A stretch of 64,000 nucleotides of DNA, taken from contig NZ_LQPI01000023.1 in the NCBI RefSeq assembly GCF_002101775.1, positions 62,001-126,000 of the forward strand, given 5' to 3'. Of this stretch, positions 21,211 to 31,618 are shown piece by piece. Source of the stretch: Mycolicibacter nonchromogenicus. GTDB taxonomy: Bacteria > Actinomycetota > Actinomycetes > Mycobacteriales > Mycobacteriaceae. The translations under genes were made by a program, and so were the position numbers. Under the pieces are notes generated by a model. The model was not told the origin of the DNA. It saw only the letters and a list, made by a program, of their open reading frames with translations, and did no database searches. Numbering within the stretch: position 1 is the first letter of the stretch; each line of letters starts with the position of its first letter.

Positions 21211-22770
21211 ATGAGCGCTCCGACCGCCACCAGACCCGCGGCCGTTCCCGAGCGCACTGTTCCGATGATCAGTCCGGGGCTGCTGGTGCCGGTCGCCGAT
21301 TTCGGGCCGACCGACCGGATCCGGGGCTGGGCCGTGACCGCCGCGGTGACGCTGCTGGCCGCGGTCACCCGATTCACGAATCTGTACACGCCGACCGACG
21401 CCGGCACTCCGATCTTCGACGAGAAGCACTACGCGCCGCAGGCATGGCAGATGCTGCACAACCACGGCGTCGAGGACAACCCCGGCTACGGCCTGGTGGT
21501 GCACCCGCCGGTGGGCAAGCAACTGATCGCGATCGGCGAGGCGCTGTTCGGCTACAACGGCCTGGGCTGGCGGTTCACCAGCGCACTGTTCGGGGTGCTG
21601 ACGATCTTGCTGCTGGTGCGGATCGTGCGGCGGATGACCCGCTCGACGCTGGCCGGCGGGATCGCCGGGCTGTTGCTGGTGGGCGACGGGGTCAGTTTCG
21701 TCGCGGCGCGCACGGCGCTGCTGGACGGCTTCCTGACGTTCTTCGTGGTGGCCGCGTTCGGGGCGCTGATCGTCGACCGCGACCAGGTGCGGATGCGCAT
21801 GCACGCCGTGCTGACCGAGGACCGCTGCGGCGAGACACCCTGGGGCCCCCGGCTCGGGGTGCGCTGGTGGCGCTTCGGCGCCGGGGTACTGCTCGGATTG
21901 GCCTGCGCCACCAAATGGTCGGGCCTGTACTTCGTGGTGTTCTTCGGGGCCATGTCGTTGGCGTTCGACGTGGCCGCCCGCCGGCAATACCGGGTGCGGA
22001 GGCCGTGGCTGGGGACGCTGCTCCGCGATGTGGGCCCCACCGCCTACGCGATGGCGCTCATCCCGTTCGGGGTGTACCTGGCGTCGTATGCGCCGTGGTT
22101 CGCCTCGGAGACCGCCGTGGACCGGCACGAGGTCGGCCAGTCGATCGGATTCGAGAGCCGGTTCCCGGTGCCCGATGCGCTGCGCTCGCTGTGGCACTAC
22201 ACCTATCAGGCGTATCGGTTCCATGCCGGGCTGACCAACGCCGCAGGCAACCACCACCCGTGGGAGTCCAAACCGTGGACGTGGCCGATGTCGCTGCGCC
22301 CGGTGCTCTACGCCATCGACCAGCACGACGTGCCCGGCTGCGGTGCGCAGTCCTGCGTCAAGGCGGTGATGCTGGTGGGCACGCCGGCCATGTGGTGGCT
22401 GGCCGTTCCGGTGTTGGGCTACGCGTTGTGGCGCAGCCTGGTGCGTCACGACTGGCGTTACGCCGCGGCACTGGTGGGCTACTGCGCGGGGTGGTTGCCG
22501 TGGTTCGCCGGCATCGGGCGGCAGATGTACTTCTTCTACGCGGTGCCGATGGCGGCGTTTCTCGCGATGCTGCTGGCCCTGATCTGTGTCGACATCATCA
22601 ACGACGGGAGAAACCGCACCGAGGAGCGCTGGGCGCTCGGACTGCTCGCGGTGTCGGGCTATGTGGCGCTGGTGTTGACCAACTTCGCCTGGCTGTATCC
22701 GATTCTGACCGGGGTGCCGATCTCGCCCGCCACCTGGAACATGCAGATCTGGCTGCCCAGCTGGTCCTGA
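21211..22770 (+). CDS. pmt: Polyprenyl-phosphate-mannose-protein mannosyltransferase
   Basis: Membrane GT39 enzyme that O-mannosylates secreted proteins during Sec export. 519 residues with about ten transmembrane helices. The first extracytoplasmic loop contains the catalytic acidic pair in TPIFDEKHYAPQAWQ, and the HPPVGKQLIAIGE segment follows. The C-terminus is aromatic-rich (WNMQIWLPSWS), as in the family. Corresponds to Rv1002c. Predicted leaderless start. Confidence 0.94.
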   Translation: MSAPTATRPAAVPERTVPMISPGLLVPVADFGPTDRIRGWAVTAAVTLLAAVTRFTNLYTPTDAGTPIFDEKHYAPQAWQMLHNHGVEDNPGYGLVVHPPVGKQLIAIGEALFGYNGLGWRFTSALFGVLTILLLVRIVRRMTRSTLAGGIAGLLLVGDGVSFVAARTALLDGFLTFFVVAAFGALIVDRDQVRMRMHAVLTEDRCGETPWGPRLGVRWWRFGAGVLLGLACATKWSGLYFVVFFGAMSLAFDVAARRQYRVRRPWLGTLLRDVGPTAYAMALIPFGVYLASYAPWFASETAVDRHEVGQSIGFESRFPVPDALRSLWHYTYQAYRFHAGLTNAAGNHHPWESKPWTWPMSLRPVLYAIDQHDVPGCGAQSCVKAVMLVGTPAMWWLAVPVLGYALWRSLVRHDWRYAAALVGYCAGWLPWFAGIGRQMYFFYAVPMAAFLAMLLALICVDIINDGRNRTEERWALGLLAVSGYVALVLTNFAWLYPILTGVPISPATWNMQIWLPSWS

Positions 22771-22772
22771 GC

Positions 22773-22830
22773 CGTCGGCCCGTCGCCCCGTCGGCCCGTC
22801 GGCCCGTCGGCCCTCGGCCCGTCGGCCCGT
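22773..22830. repeat. Tandem GTCGGCCC-type repeat
   Basis: About seven imperfect 8-bp units of CGTCGGCC lie directly after the pmt stop, ending where the hairpin at 22831 begins. Units 2 and 5 are variant or shortened. Probably a slippage-prone spacer; no coding role seen. Confidence 0.7.
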
Positions 22831-22885
22831 GAGATTGCGCGCAGGGCTGTTGGCGGACGTTATCCACAGCCGTGTGCGCAATCTC
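22831..22885. repeat. Left hairpin flanking the nuclease-like gene
   Basis: Two 20-nt arms (22831-22850 and 22866-22885), 18 of 20 paired, with a 15-nt loop. The arm begins GAGATTGCGC and ends GGCTGT. Same arm and loop sizes and near-identical right arm as the hairpin at 23768-23822 on the other side of the gene at 22932. Confidence 0.8.
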
Positions 22886-22931
22886 GACGCGCGGGCCCCC
22901 AGATGTCGGTGCCGCTCACCACTATCGACCC

Positions 22932-23789
22932 ATGTTCGAGGTGTTCAAGGGGACCGAGGCGCTCGCCGGCGGCCTGAGTCGCGGCACCTTGCGGTGGAAC
23001 TACTCGGCGCTCTTTCCCGACGTCTACCTGCCCAAGGATGCGCCAACGACATTGCGCGCCAACTCCGTCGGCGCCTGGCTGTGGTCGCGGCGTAACGGCG
23101 TGATCGCCGGCCGTGCTGCGGCGGCCCTGCACGGCGCCCGGTGGATCGACGCGACCACGCCCATCGAGTTGATCTGGCGCAACGGACGGCCGCCGGCGGG
23201 AATCATCGTCCGCAACGAACGCATCGACGCCGACGAGCTGGTCGACATCGACGGGATGCTGGTGACCAGCCCGGCGCGAACGGCTCTGGACCTCGGCCGG
23301 CATCTGCCCCGCGACCTGGCCGTGCGGCACCTCGATTCGTTGAGCCGTGCCACCGGTGTTCAGGCTCGAGACGTCCGGGGTCTGATCGAGCGCTATCGCA
23401 GGGCACGCGGGCTGCGGCGGGCGGCACTCGCACTCGAGCTGATGGACCCCGGCGGCGAATCGCCCAGAGAGACCTGGCTGCGGCTTCTGCTCATCGATGC
23501 CGGGCTGCCGCGGCCCAGGACACAGATCCGGGTGAGCGACGGGTTCAACAACGCATTCGTCGACATGGGATACGACGAGCCGAAGATCGGCCTGGATTAC
23601 GAGGGCAGACACCACAGCACGGATCGGGCGCAGTACGTCCACGACATCGGGCGCGCCGAGCTGCTGCACAGCCAGGGGTGGTTAACCCTGCAGGTGGTGG
23701 CCGAACACAGCCGGCGCTTCATCCTGCATCGGCTGTCCGAGGCTTTCGCCCGCCGCGGCCAGCCGTTGAGATTGCGTACCGGGTTGTGA
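22932..23789 (+). CDS. AbiEi/DUF559-like protein with Vsr-type nuclease fold
   Basis: 285 residues. The N-terminal half resembles the AbiEi-type antitoxin/transcriptional-regulator layout (winged region, then IAGRAAAALHGARW and VTSPARTALDLGR). The C-terminal 100 or so residues look like a DUF559/very-short-patch-repair endonuclease fold: ESPRETWLRLLL, AFVDMGYDEPKIGLDYEGRHH (acidic residues at 211, 222 and 224), then the Arg...Leu...Gly-Trp helix-strand end. A DNA-cleaving or repair role is inference. The start ATG at 22932 was chosen over upstream in-frame codons because it begins the family sequence. Two homologous hairpins bracket it, the second overlapping its stop. Confidence 0.72.
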   Translation: MFEVFKGTEALAGGLSRGTLRWNYSALFPDVYLPKDAPTTLRANSVGAWLWSRRNGVIAGRAAAALHGARWIDATTPIELIWRNGRPPAGIIVRNERIDADELVDIDGMLVTSPARTALDLGRHLPRDLAVRHLDSLSRATGVQARDVRGLIERYRRARGLRRAALALELMDPGGESPRETWLRLLLIDAGLPRPRTQIRVSDGFNNAFVDMGYDEPKIGLDYEGRHHSTDRAQYVHDIGRAELLHSQGWLTLQVVAEHSRRFILHRLSEAFARRGQPLRLRTGL

Positions 23790-23822
23790 AAGCCGGCCGC
23801 CGACAGCCGTAGCCGCAATCTC
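23768..23822. repeat. Right hairpin flanking the nuclease-like gene
   Basis: 20-nt arms 23768-23787 and 23803-23822 with a 15-nt loop. The arms pair at 14 of 20 positions, and the GAGATTGCG base is perfect. The right arm plus four following bases matches the left hairpin at 21 of 24 positions. The left arm encodes the last codons of the nuclease-like gene and includes the first base of its stop. Confidence 0.75.
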
Positions 23823-23844
23823 GACGAATCGAACGAATGTGCGA

Positions 23845-23850
23845 TAGGCT
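23845..23850 (+). promoter_or_regulatory. -10 element for leaderless alkB transcript
   Basis: TAGGCT, 6 nt, then the GTG at 23857, with no ribosome site. The element follows the right hairpin directly. Confidence 0.45.
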
Positions 23851-23856
23851 GCGGGC

Positions 23857-24456
23857 GTGGCGATACCGGTACAGGAGTCGCTGTTCGACCTCAGCGAACG
23901 CCGACAGCTCGGTGCGGGCGCCTGGATTGACGTTCGTCCGGGCTGGCTCTCCGAGGAAAGCAGCGAACTGGTCAGCGAGCTGCAGGCGGCCATCCCGTGG
24001 CGCGCCGAGCGCCGCCGAATGTATGACCGGGTGCTCGACGTCCCCCGGCTGGTGAGCTTCCACGACCTGGCGACCGCAGACGCCCCACACCCGATGATCG
24101 CGAAGCTTCGCCGCCGGCTCAACGACATCTACGCCGGGGAACTCGGCGAACCGTTCACCACGGTGGGGCTATGCCTCTACCGCCACGGCGGCGACAGCGT
24201 CGCCTGGCACGGCGACACCATCGGCCGCGGCGCCAGCCAGGACACCATGGTCGCGATCGTCAGCGTCGGCGCCACCCGCACACTGGCCCTGCGCCCCCGC
24301 GGAGGCGGCGCGGCCCTGCGCCTGGCACAGCACCACGGCGACCTGGTGGTGATGGGGGGCTCGTGTCAGCGGACGTGGGAGCACTCGGTTCCCAAGACGG
24401 CCGCACCCACCGGACCGCGGATCAGCATTCAGTTCCGGCCGCGCGGCGTGCGCTAG
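23857..24456 (+). CDS. alkB: AlkB-type 2-oxoglutarate/Fe(II) dioxygenase
   Basis: 199 residues. Reverses alkyl lesions on DNA or RNA bases by oxidative demethylation. The iron facial triad is visible as WHGDTIG (His, Asp) and WEHSVPK (distal His), with the 2-oxoglutarate Arg in RISIQFRPR. LYRHGGDSVAWHGD and TLALRPRG are typical of the bacterial AlkB/ALKBH2-3 group. The counterpart is Rv1000c. GTG start, probably leaderless. Confidence 0.9.
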   Translation: MAIPVQESLFDLSERRQLGAGAWIDVRPGWLSEESSELVSELQAAIPWRAERRRMYDRVLDVPRLVSFHDLATADAPHPMIAKLRRRLNDIYAGELGEPFTTVGLCLYRHGGDSVAWHGDTIGRGASQDTMVAIVSVGATRTLALRPRGGGAALRLAQHHGDLVVMGGSCQRTWEHSVPKTAAPTGPRISIQFRPRGVR

Positions 24457-24465
24457 CAGAAGGCA

Positions 24466-25155
24466 CTAGTCGCGGATCGCGTCGACCGCGGCCACCAACA
24501 GCTCACGGGCCTTGTCGGTGTCGACCGGGGTGATGGGTTCGTTGGGCTTCACCAGGGGGTTTGCCGTGACGATCACCTGGTAGGACCCGAAGTAGGCCGA
24601 ATAGTTGTACAGCTCACCGACGCGGGCTTTGCCGCCGGCGACCGCCTCGATCACCCGGTGCACGCCCAAGGTCTTCACCCCGTCGATGTGCGGCACGTCG
24701 ACGAGTTCGATCAGGCCGCGCATCTGCGCCCCGGAGAAGCCGATTCGCCGGCAGCTGCGGCCCGGCTCGGTGAGCGGTACCGGCTCGGAGGTCTCCAGCG
24801 CGATGGTGATGAACCGGTTGCCCTCACCTTCGGCGGCGACAGCGGCCATGTTGCCCTGTATGCCCTGGGGCAGCTGCTGGCTGATGGCGAACTTGGAGCA
24901 GTTGGGCGGTTCGTAGGTCAGGCCCGGGGGCAGCGCGGTGCCCGCCAGGAGTTTCGGCTCGATCCCGGTGCGCGGGATGACGCGGACCTGGTACTCCGGA
25001 CCGAAGGACGACTTGAGAGTGGCCACCTCACCGATGTCGGCGTACACCTCGGCGGGACCGGAGCTGCAGGCGGCGAGCAGGCAGACACAGCCCAGGGCCA
25101 GCACCGCACGAATCGTCAACACCGCAGCCAATTTACCCAACGCGACCTGGGCCAT
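24466..25155 (-). CDS. DUF5642-type lipoprotein
   Basis: 229 residues. Lipobox LAAC with Cys30 after a hydrophobic signal; the mature chain has the DUF5642 pattern seen in Rv0999 (ALPPGLTYEPPNCSKF, FSGAQMRGLIELVDVP). Predicted to be anchored on the outer face of the membrane. Function unknown. It follows the cNMP-linked acetyltransferase by 9 bp on the same strand, so the two are probably co-transcribed. Confidence 0.8.
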   Translation of the reverse strand: MAQVALGKLAAVLTIRAVLALGCVCLLAACSSGPAEVYADIGEVATLKSSFGPEYQVRVIPRTGIEPKLLAGTALPPGLTYEPPNCSKFAISQQLPQGIQGNMAAVAAEGEGNRFITIALETSEPVPLTEPGRSCRRIGFSGAQMRGLIELVDVPHIDGVKTLGVHRVIEAVAGGKARVGELYNYSAYFGSYQVIVTANPLVKPNEPITPVDTDKARELLVAAVDAIRD

Positions 25156-25164
25156 TTGCAGCGG

Positions 25165-26246
<1,082 letters not shown>

Positions 26247-26306
26247 ACTGCTGTAACAGCCAGGATTCGGTGCCAGCGCTCGGGGCCGCTAGCCTGTGGC
26301 CGCTGA

Positions 26307-27686
<1,380 letters not shown>

Positions 27687-27702
27687 TCGACGCGACTAGA
27701 CG

Positions 27703-27708
27703 TAGCAT
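27703..27708 (+). promoter_or_regulatory. -10 element for leaderless DUF732 transcript
   Basis: TAGCAT, 7 nt, then the ATG at 27716. Confidence 0.45.
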
Positions 27709-27715
27709 CGCCGGT

Positions 27716-28045
27716 ATGAGTCGGATTCTGGGCGCCGCCGTGTTCGTCGGGAGTGCCGCCATCGCCCTGCTCGGCAGCGCCCCGGCCTACGCCGACGACG
27801 CCAGCTATCTCGCGGCACTGGACGCCAACGGTGTCTTCCGCTCCGGCCCGCCCAACGCGCGCCTGTCGGCAGGGCACCGGTTCTGCAACCAACTGCGCGC
27901 CGGCTCCACCCCCGACCAGGTGGTGAATGATTTCGTGCGTCGGCCGTCATTCGGTGGGCCGTCCATGGTCGACGATCTGACCGTCAATCTGCGCCCGGTG
28001 ATCGACATCGCGCAGCACGAACTGTGCCCTGACACCCTGCACTGA
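27716..28045 (+). CDS. Secreted DUF732 protein
   Basis: 109 residues. Sec signal peptide ending SAPAYA-DD near residue 26. The mature domain has the mycobacterial DUF732 pattern with two cysteines (GHRFCNQLRAG and HELCPD) and a helical middle. Such proteins are small exported all-alpha domains of unknown role. Convergent with the EcsC-family gene; a hairpin over its stop may end both transcripts. Confidence 0.85.
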   Translation: MSRILGAAVFVGSAAIALLGSAPAYADDASYLAALDANGVFRSGPPNARLSAGHRFCNQLRAGSTPDQVVNDFVRRPSFGGPSMVDDLTVNLRPVIDIAQHELCPDTLH

Positions 28046-28067
28046 TCGGCCCGTTCGGACCGATCAG
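28042..28067. terminator. Bidirectional hairpin between DUF732 and ecsC
   Basis: CTGATCGG (28042-28049) and CCGATCAG (28060-28067) form a perfect 8-bp stem around a loop that holds a further CCG/CGG pairing. It spans the DUF732 stop, between two convergent genes. No T-tract, as is common in mycobacteria. Confidence 0.5.
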
Positions 28068-28075
28068 GCAACGGG

Positions 28076-29149
28076 CTACGGCTGCTGGATGTCCTCCCCG
28101 CCCGGCTGCGAGCGAGGAGCTGACCGGTCGAGTATCTCGTCGATCAGCGGGATGTCGACGTCTTCACCAGAACTGGTGTCCGGCGCCCACTGGCCGGCGT
28201 CGAGGCCGTACTTCTCGGTGAGGAAGCGCAACCGATAGGCCTGTTGGGAGCGTTCGAATGTCTGCTGGGCGATACGGGCATTCAGCCCGCCGTTGACCAC
28301 CGCACCCAAGATCGGAACCGCCTGCGCCAGCTTACGTTTGGCCAGGCGGAATCCCAGAGCCATAGAGACCTGCTGAATCACATTGTCTGCCTGCTGCGGC
28401 TGCAGGTGCTGCCACGACGCGTGACTCATCATCTGCTGGGTCAGTCGAGACAACGACGCCAGGGCCGCGGCCTTCTCCGCCGAGTTACCGGCGGTGGAAT
28501 AGGCGATCACCCCCGAGGCGAAGGCCTGCTCGTCCGGCTCGCGGACGTCGTAACCGTAGTGCGCCGCAACCAAAGCCACGATCCGGCCCATCCCGACCAG
28601 CACCGCCGTCACATCGGCCACCACGGCTGAGGCGGCCACCGGCAGTGTCGTGCCGCCGGTGACCGTGCTGGACACCGCCGTGCCCGTCACCGCGAGTGAC
28701 GTCGCCACGCCTTCGGCGACGGCCAAGGCTACGTAGCGATCCTTGCGGCGTGGGACCGAGCGGTCGCAGTGCTTGAGGTCGAGGCTCTTGACCTCGCCGT
28801 AGGTCTGCACTGTGATGCCGTCATCGGCGAACATCGCAAAGACGTTGGCCGGCTTGACCGAATTGAGTCCCCGCTCGACCAGCACGGTGTGCAGGGTTTC
28901 CAGCGCCTTGGTGGTGAGCTGGTCCGCCTTGCCGATGGCCGCGGTGGCGCCAGGGACCTGTTCCACTCCGGACCGGATCTTCCCGACGACGTCTTTGGTG
29001 CGATCCGCGATGCCCTGGCTGACGCCTTCGAACCACCCGGACGGCTCGGCGCCGGTGGCCGCTTGGCGCAGTGCGTCCCATTGCTTGCGCTCATAAGCGG
29101 ACATGACCGCCCGAGAAGACGGAGCCACGTGAGAAATCCTACCGCTCAC
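28076..29149 (-). CDS. EcsC-family protein
   Basis: 357 residues. The central region (about 40-290) has the EcsC-family pattern with a glycine/alanine-rich hydrophobic section that may enter the membrane (SLAVTGTAVSSTVTGG to VGMGRIVALVAA). The family is named after a B. subtilis ABC-transporter operon gene of unclear function. The GTG at 29149 overlaps the upstream gene by 4 nt (GTGA), so coupled initiation is likely. A second start at 29104 (MSAYERKQW) is also possible. Confidence 0.75.
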   Translation of the reverse strand: MSGRISHVAPSSRAVMSAYERKQWDALRQAATGAEPSGWFEGVSQGIADRTKDVVGKIRSGVEQVPGATAAIGKADQLTTKALETLHTVLVERGLNSVKPANVFAMFADDGITVQTYGEVKSLDLKHCDRSVPRRKDRYVALAVAEGVATSLAVTGTAVSSTVTGGTTLPVAASAVVADVTAVLVGMGRIVALVAAHYGYDVREPDEQAFASGVIAYSTAGNSAEKAAALASLSRLTQQMMSHASWQHLQPQQADNVIQQVSMALGFRLAKRKLAQAVPILGAVVNGGLNARIAQQTFERSQQAYRLRFLTEKYGLDAGQWAPDTSSGEDVDIPLIDEILDRSAPRSQPGGEDIQQP

Positions 29150-30042
29150 CGCTGATCGAGAAGCGGGCGAAGATCCAGGCCCATCGGCGAATCCAGCGGG
29201 ATGTCACCGGAGGCCACGACGGCGCGGGTCAACGGGCGCAGCGCCTGTAGCAGGTCGCGCCGTTCGGCGTCGGTCAGCGCCTGATATGCCGAGGCGGCGA
29301 GCCGATCGGTCTGCTCTTCGATCTGCGCCTTGAGCCGGATTCCCTCCGGGGTGAGCCCCTGGTCTGCGGCAAGACCCTTGTCGCGCAGCGCGTCGGTCAA
29401 CCGGTTCCACTCGTCGTCGGTGAAGTCACGAGCGACGGTGTAGGTATGACGCGGGGCCCCCGAGGCCAGGGCGTGGAACACGTGGGATTCGCGGCCCTCG
29501 ACACCGGCAGCCAGGAGGGCCGCGATGTGGCCGTCGCCGCGGTGCTCACGCAGCACGGTGGCCGCCTGCCACAACCTCGCCAGGGGCTCATCGGGCAGCG
29601 GCAGGGCGTGGTTCGCAGCACCCAGAACGCGGCCGGCGAGGGGCACCGCAGATGCCGCCCGGGCGGCGAGCTCGGCGGCACGGGCAACCTCGGGACCATC
29701 CGCCAAGTCCGCGAGCTGTCGACGCAACGCAGCAACGGCGCCCGCCTGGCGCGCCGCAAGGGCGGCTTCAGGCGGCGCGAACCGCCAGGCGGCGGGCAGT
29801 GCCTTGGCGACGCGTTCGTAGGAGAAGTTGTAGAACGCCGCGTGCACGACCTCGGGGCCGACCGGACCGAGTGGCGCGGCGCGACCGGCGAAGTAGCCCA
29901 TCCAAAAGCCGCGGTAGCCGGCGTCGTCGAGGGCGGCCAGAGGTTCCGGTGAGAAGTAGACGACCGCGTGCAGGGGCTCCAACAGCCGCCAGGCCTCACG
30001 AGCATCAGCCACGTGCTCGGTGGCCTGATCCTGCAAGTGCAT
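29146..30042 (-). CDS. SCO6745-family protein
   Basis: 298 residues, almost entirely helical in appearance. Blocks HAVVYFSPEPLAALDDAGYRG, MGYFAGRAAPLGPV and FYNFSYERVAKALP match the actinobacterial SCO6745 family (winged-helix-like fold, function unknown). ATG at 30042 with AGAGG upstream. Coupled to the EcsC-like gene. Confidence 0.72.
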   Translation of the reverse strand: MHLQDQATEHVADAREAWRLLEPLHAVVYFSPEPLAALDDAGYRGFWMGYFAGRAAPLGPVGPEVVHAAFYNFSYERVAKALPAAWRFAPPEAALAARQAGAVAALRRQLADLADGPEVARAAELAARAASAVPLAGRVLGAANHALPLPDEPLARLWQAATVLREHRGDGHIAALLAAGVEGRESHVFHALASGAPRHTYTVARDFTDDEWNRLTDALRDKGLAADQGLTPEGIRLKAQIEEQTDRLAASAYQALTDAERRDLLQALRPLTRAVVASGDIPLDSPMGLDLRPLLDQR

Positions 30043-30128
30043 GTTGCACCGCCTCTCAGTCGGCTGCCATGTGGGACCGCATCTCCCAGGATGACGCATA
30101 CGCCGGCAACGCCGGCGAGTCAGTTCGC

Positions 30129-30153
30129 TGACACCTGTCATTGACGACTGTCA
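30129..30153. promoter_or_regulatory. Tandem TetR-type operators
   Basis: Two related 12-bp dyads, TGACACCTGTCA (30129-30140) and TGACGACTGTCA (30142-30153), lie side by side. The second contains TTGACG (30141-30146), the probable -35 of the tetR promoter, 18 bp ahead of TAGCGT (30165-30170). Binding would block RNA polymerase, so autorepression is likely. Confidence 0.6.
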
Positions 30154-30164
30154 GTGAATATTGC

Positions 30165-30170
30165 TAGCGT
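30165..30170 (+). promoter_or_regulatory. -10 element of the tetR/ferritin-like operon
   Basis: TAGCGT, 6 nt, ATG at 30177: a leaderless start with a -35 embedded in the operator. Confidence 0.5.
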
Positions 30171-30176
30171 ACGACC

Positions 30177-30785
30177 ATGACGACCGCCGGGAATCTCACG
30201 AAGTCCGGATCAGCGGCCGGCGGCGTCCGAGAAGCCCGTCGACTTGAGACGAGGTCGCGCCTGTTCGAGGCCGCCGTGTCGGAGATCCGTCAGCGCGGAC
30301 TCGCCGGTGCAGACGTCAGTGCCATCGCCAGCGCGGCAGGCGTGGCCCGGGGCACGTTCTACTTTCACTTTCCGACCAAGGAGCACGTCCTCATCGAGGT
30401 CGAACGCAACGAGGAGACCCGGATCATCCGCGATCTCGGCGACGCCGACGGCGACCTGGCATCGGTGCTCACCCAACTGGTCCGGCACGTCCTGAGCGCC
30501 AAGCACCGTGTGGGCGCAGAGGTTTTCCAGGACATGCTCGGCCTGCACTTCTCCTCCGCCCGCCCGGTCGAAGATGAGCTGGCACAACATCCGCTCGCAG
30601 AGTTCCTGGTGGGCGTCATCGAACGGGCGCAGGCCAGACAGCAGGTCCCCCAGACGATTCACGCTGCCGAACTCGGCACGTTCTTCCTCATGGGGCTGTT
30701 CGCGCTGTTGGCCACCGGAGCCCATGATCCGGCACTGCTGGATCGGTACGTGTCAACGATGCTCAAGGGAATGGAGATCCGATGA
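30177..30785 (+). CDS. TetR-family transcriptional regulator
   Basis: 202 residues. The N-terminal helix-turn-helix (about 25-70) reads ETRSRLFEAAVSEI...VSAIASAAGVARGTFYFHFPTKEHVL. The C-terminal ligand domain is not assignable. The next gene overlaps it by 4 nt, so it controls itself together with a ferritin-like protein. Two dyads over its own promoter support this. Confidence 0.9.
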   Translation: MTTAGNLTKSGSAAGGVREARRLETRSRLFEAAVSEIRQRGLAGADVSAIASAAGVARGTFYFHFPTKEHVLIEVERNEETRIIRDLGDADGDLASVLTQLVRHVLSAKHRVGAEVFQDMLGLHFSSARPVEDELAQHPLAEFLVGVIERAQARQQVPQTIHAAELGTFFLMGLFALLATGAHDPALLDRYVSTMLKGMEIR

Positions 30786-31606
30786 GTGCCAACGGAATCG
30801 ACGGCTACCGCGACTACCTGCGTGAGCGCGACGGCGAGGCGGACCTGTTGAATCGCCGGCTGGCGCACCGTGAAGAGTTCTTCGATCGCATTGAAGCCAA
30901 TCCCGTCCGGTCAGCGAAAGCCGTTGACCGACCCACGTTTCTGCGCAACCTGCGTAGGCGACGGCCCGAACCCGGCCTGGACCGCACGATGCTGTTCCTG
31001 TTGGCGACGGCCAAACTCAACCAGGCGGAGCGATTCGGCGTCGGGCTGGGCGAGACCTACGGGCGCAACAGCGACGAGAGTCTGCCGCCCGAGAAGGTCT
31101 ACCTGGAACTGGAAGAGCACTACCACACCAGAATGCTGGCCTACGTCCTCGACGTCGCCGGTCTGCCGTTCCAGGTAGTGCCCCCACCGTTGGTGCTGCG
31201 TCAGTTCGTCAAGACCGGAGTCTTTCTTCCCGAGCGGCTCAGCTTCATGGTCGTCGGCGCGGCCGAAATGGCCGGCTGCGTCCTGTTCGACGAACTGCGC
31301 CGCGTCGGCACTGCGCTCTTCGCCGACGAGCCCGACGTCGCGGAACGAATCAACCTGCTCTACAGCGAGATTCTGACCGACGAGATAGGTCATGTCGGCT
31401 ACTGCGCGTCACGCTGCACCGCGGCCGAGCGGGCGATCATGCGCCGCCTCTATCCCCTGATCTGCCGACTGTTCGCCCGCCAAACCGCCGAAATCAGCCT
31501 GCTGCTCGACCCGGAGCATTTCCGCGCCCGCCTCGCCCGGCGCTTCGACGTTGCCGAACTCACCGCAGAGCTGGACAACGAGACGTATCTCGTCACGCAC
31601 CCCTGA
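30782..31606 (+). CDS. Ferritin-like diiron protein of unknown function
   Basis: 274 residues, helical. Two E-x-x-H motifs are visible: Glu112-His115 in LEEHYHTRML and Glu201-His204 in TDEIGHVGYC. Additional glutamates lie at 83 (QAERFG) and 162 (AAEMAG). This spacing fits a four-helix-bundle dimetal site like those of diiron oxygenases. There are no membrane segments and no ferritin-like short length. An oxygenase or desaturase-type role is inference. Translationally coupled to the upstream TetR regulator, and convergent with the P450 gene 12 bp away. Confidence 0.68.
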   Translation: MSANGIDGYRDYLRERDGEADLLNRRLAHREEFFDRIEANPVRSAKAVDRPTFLRNLRRRRPEPGLDRTMLFLLATAKLNQAERFGVGLGETYGRNSDESLPPEKVYLELEEHYHTRMLAYVLDVAGLPFQVVPPPLVLRQFVKTGVFLPERLSFMVVGAAEMAGCVLFDELRRVGTALFADEPDVAERINLLYSEILTDEIGHVGYCASRCTAAERAIMRRLYPLICRLFARQTAEISLLLDPEHFRARLARRFDVAELTAELDNETYLVTHP

Positions 31607-31618
31607 GCAAGCCCGGGA

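Noticed and set aside
22773..22830. CRISPR-like array
   Set aside because: The repeat is an 8-bp GC tandem without spacers, so it is simple-sequence slippage. No CRISPR array or cas gene is present in the window.
20347..22881. Very long minus-strand open frame through pmt
   Set aside because: Only the rsmI part (20347-21186) is protein-like. The upstream part is the antisense of pmt and has the Arg/His/Gln-rich composition typical of high-GC shadow frames.
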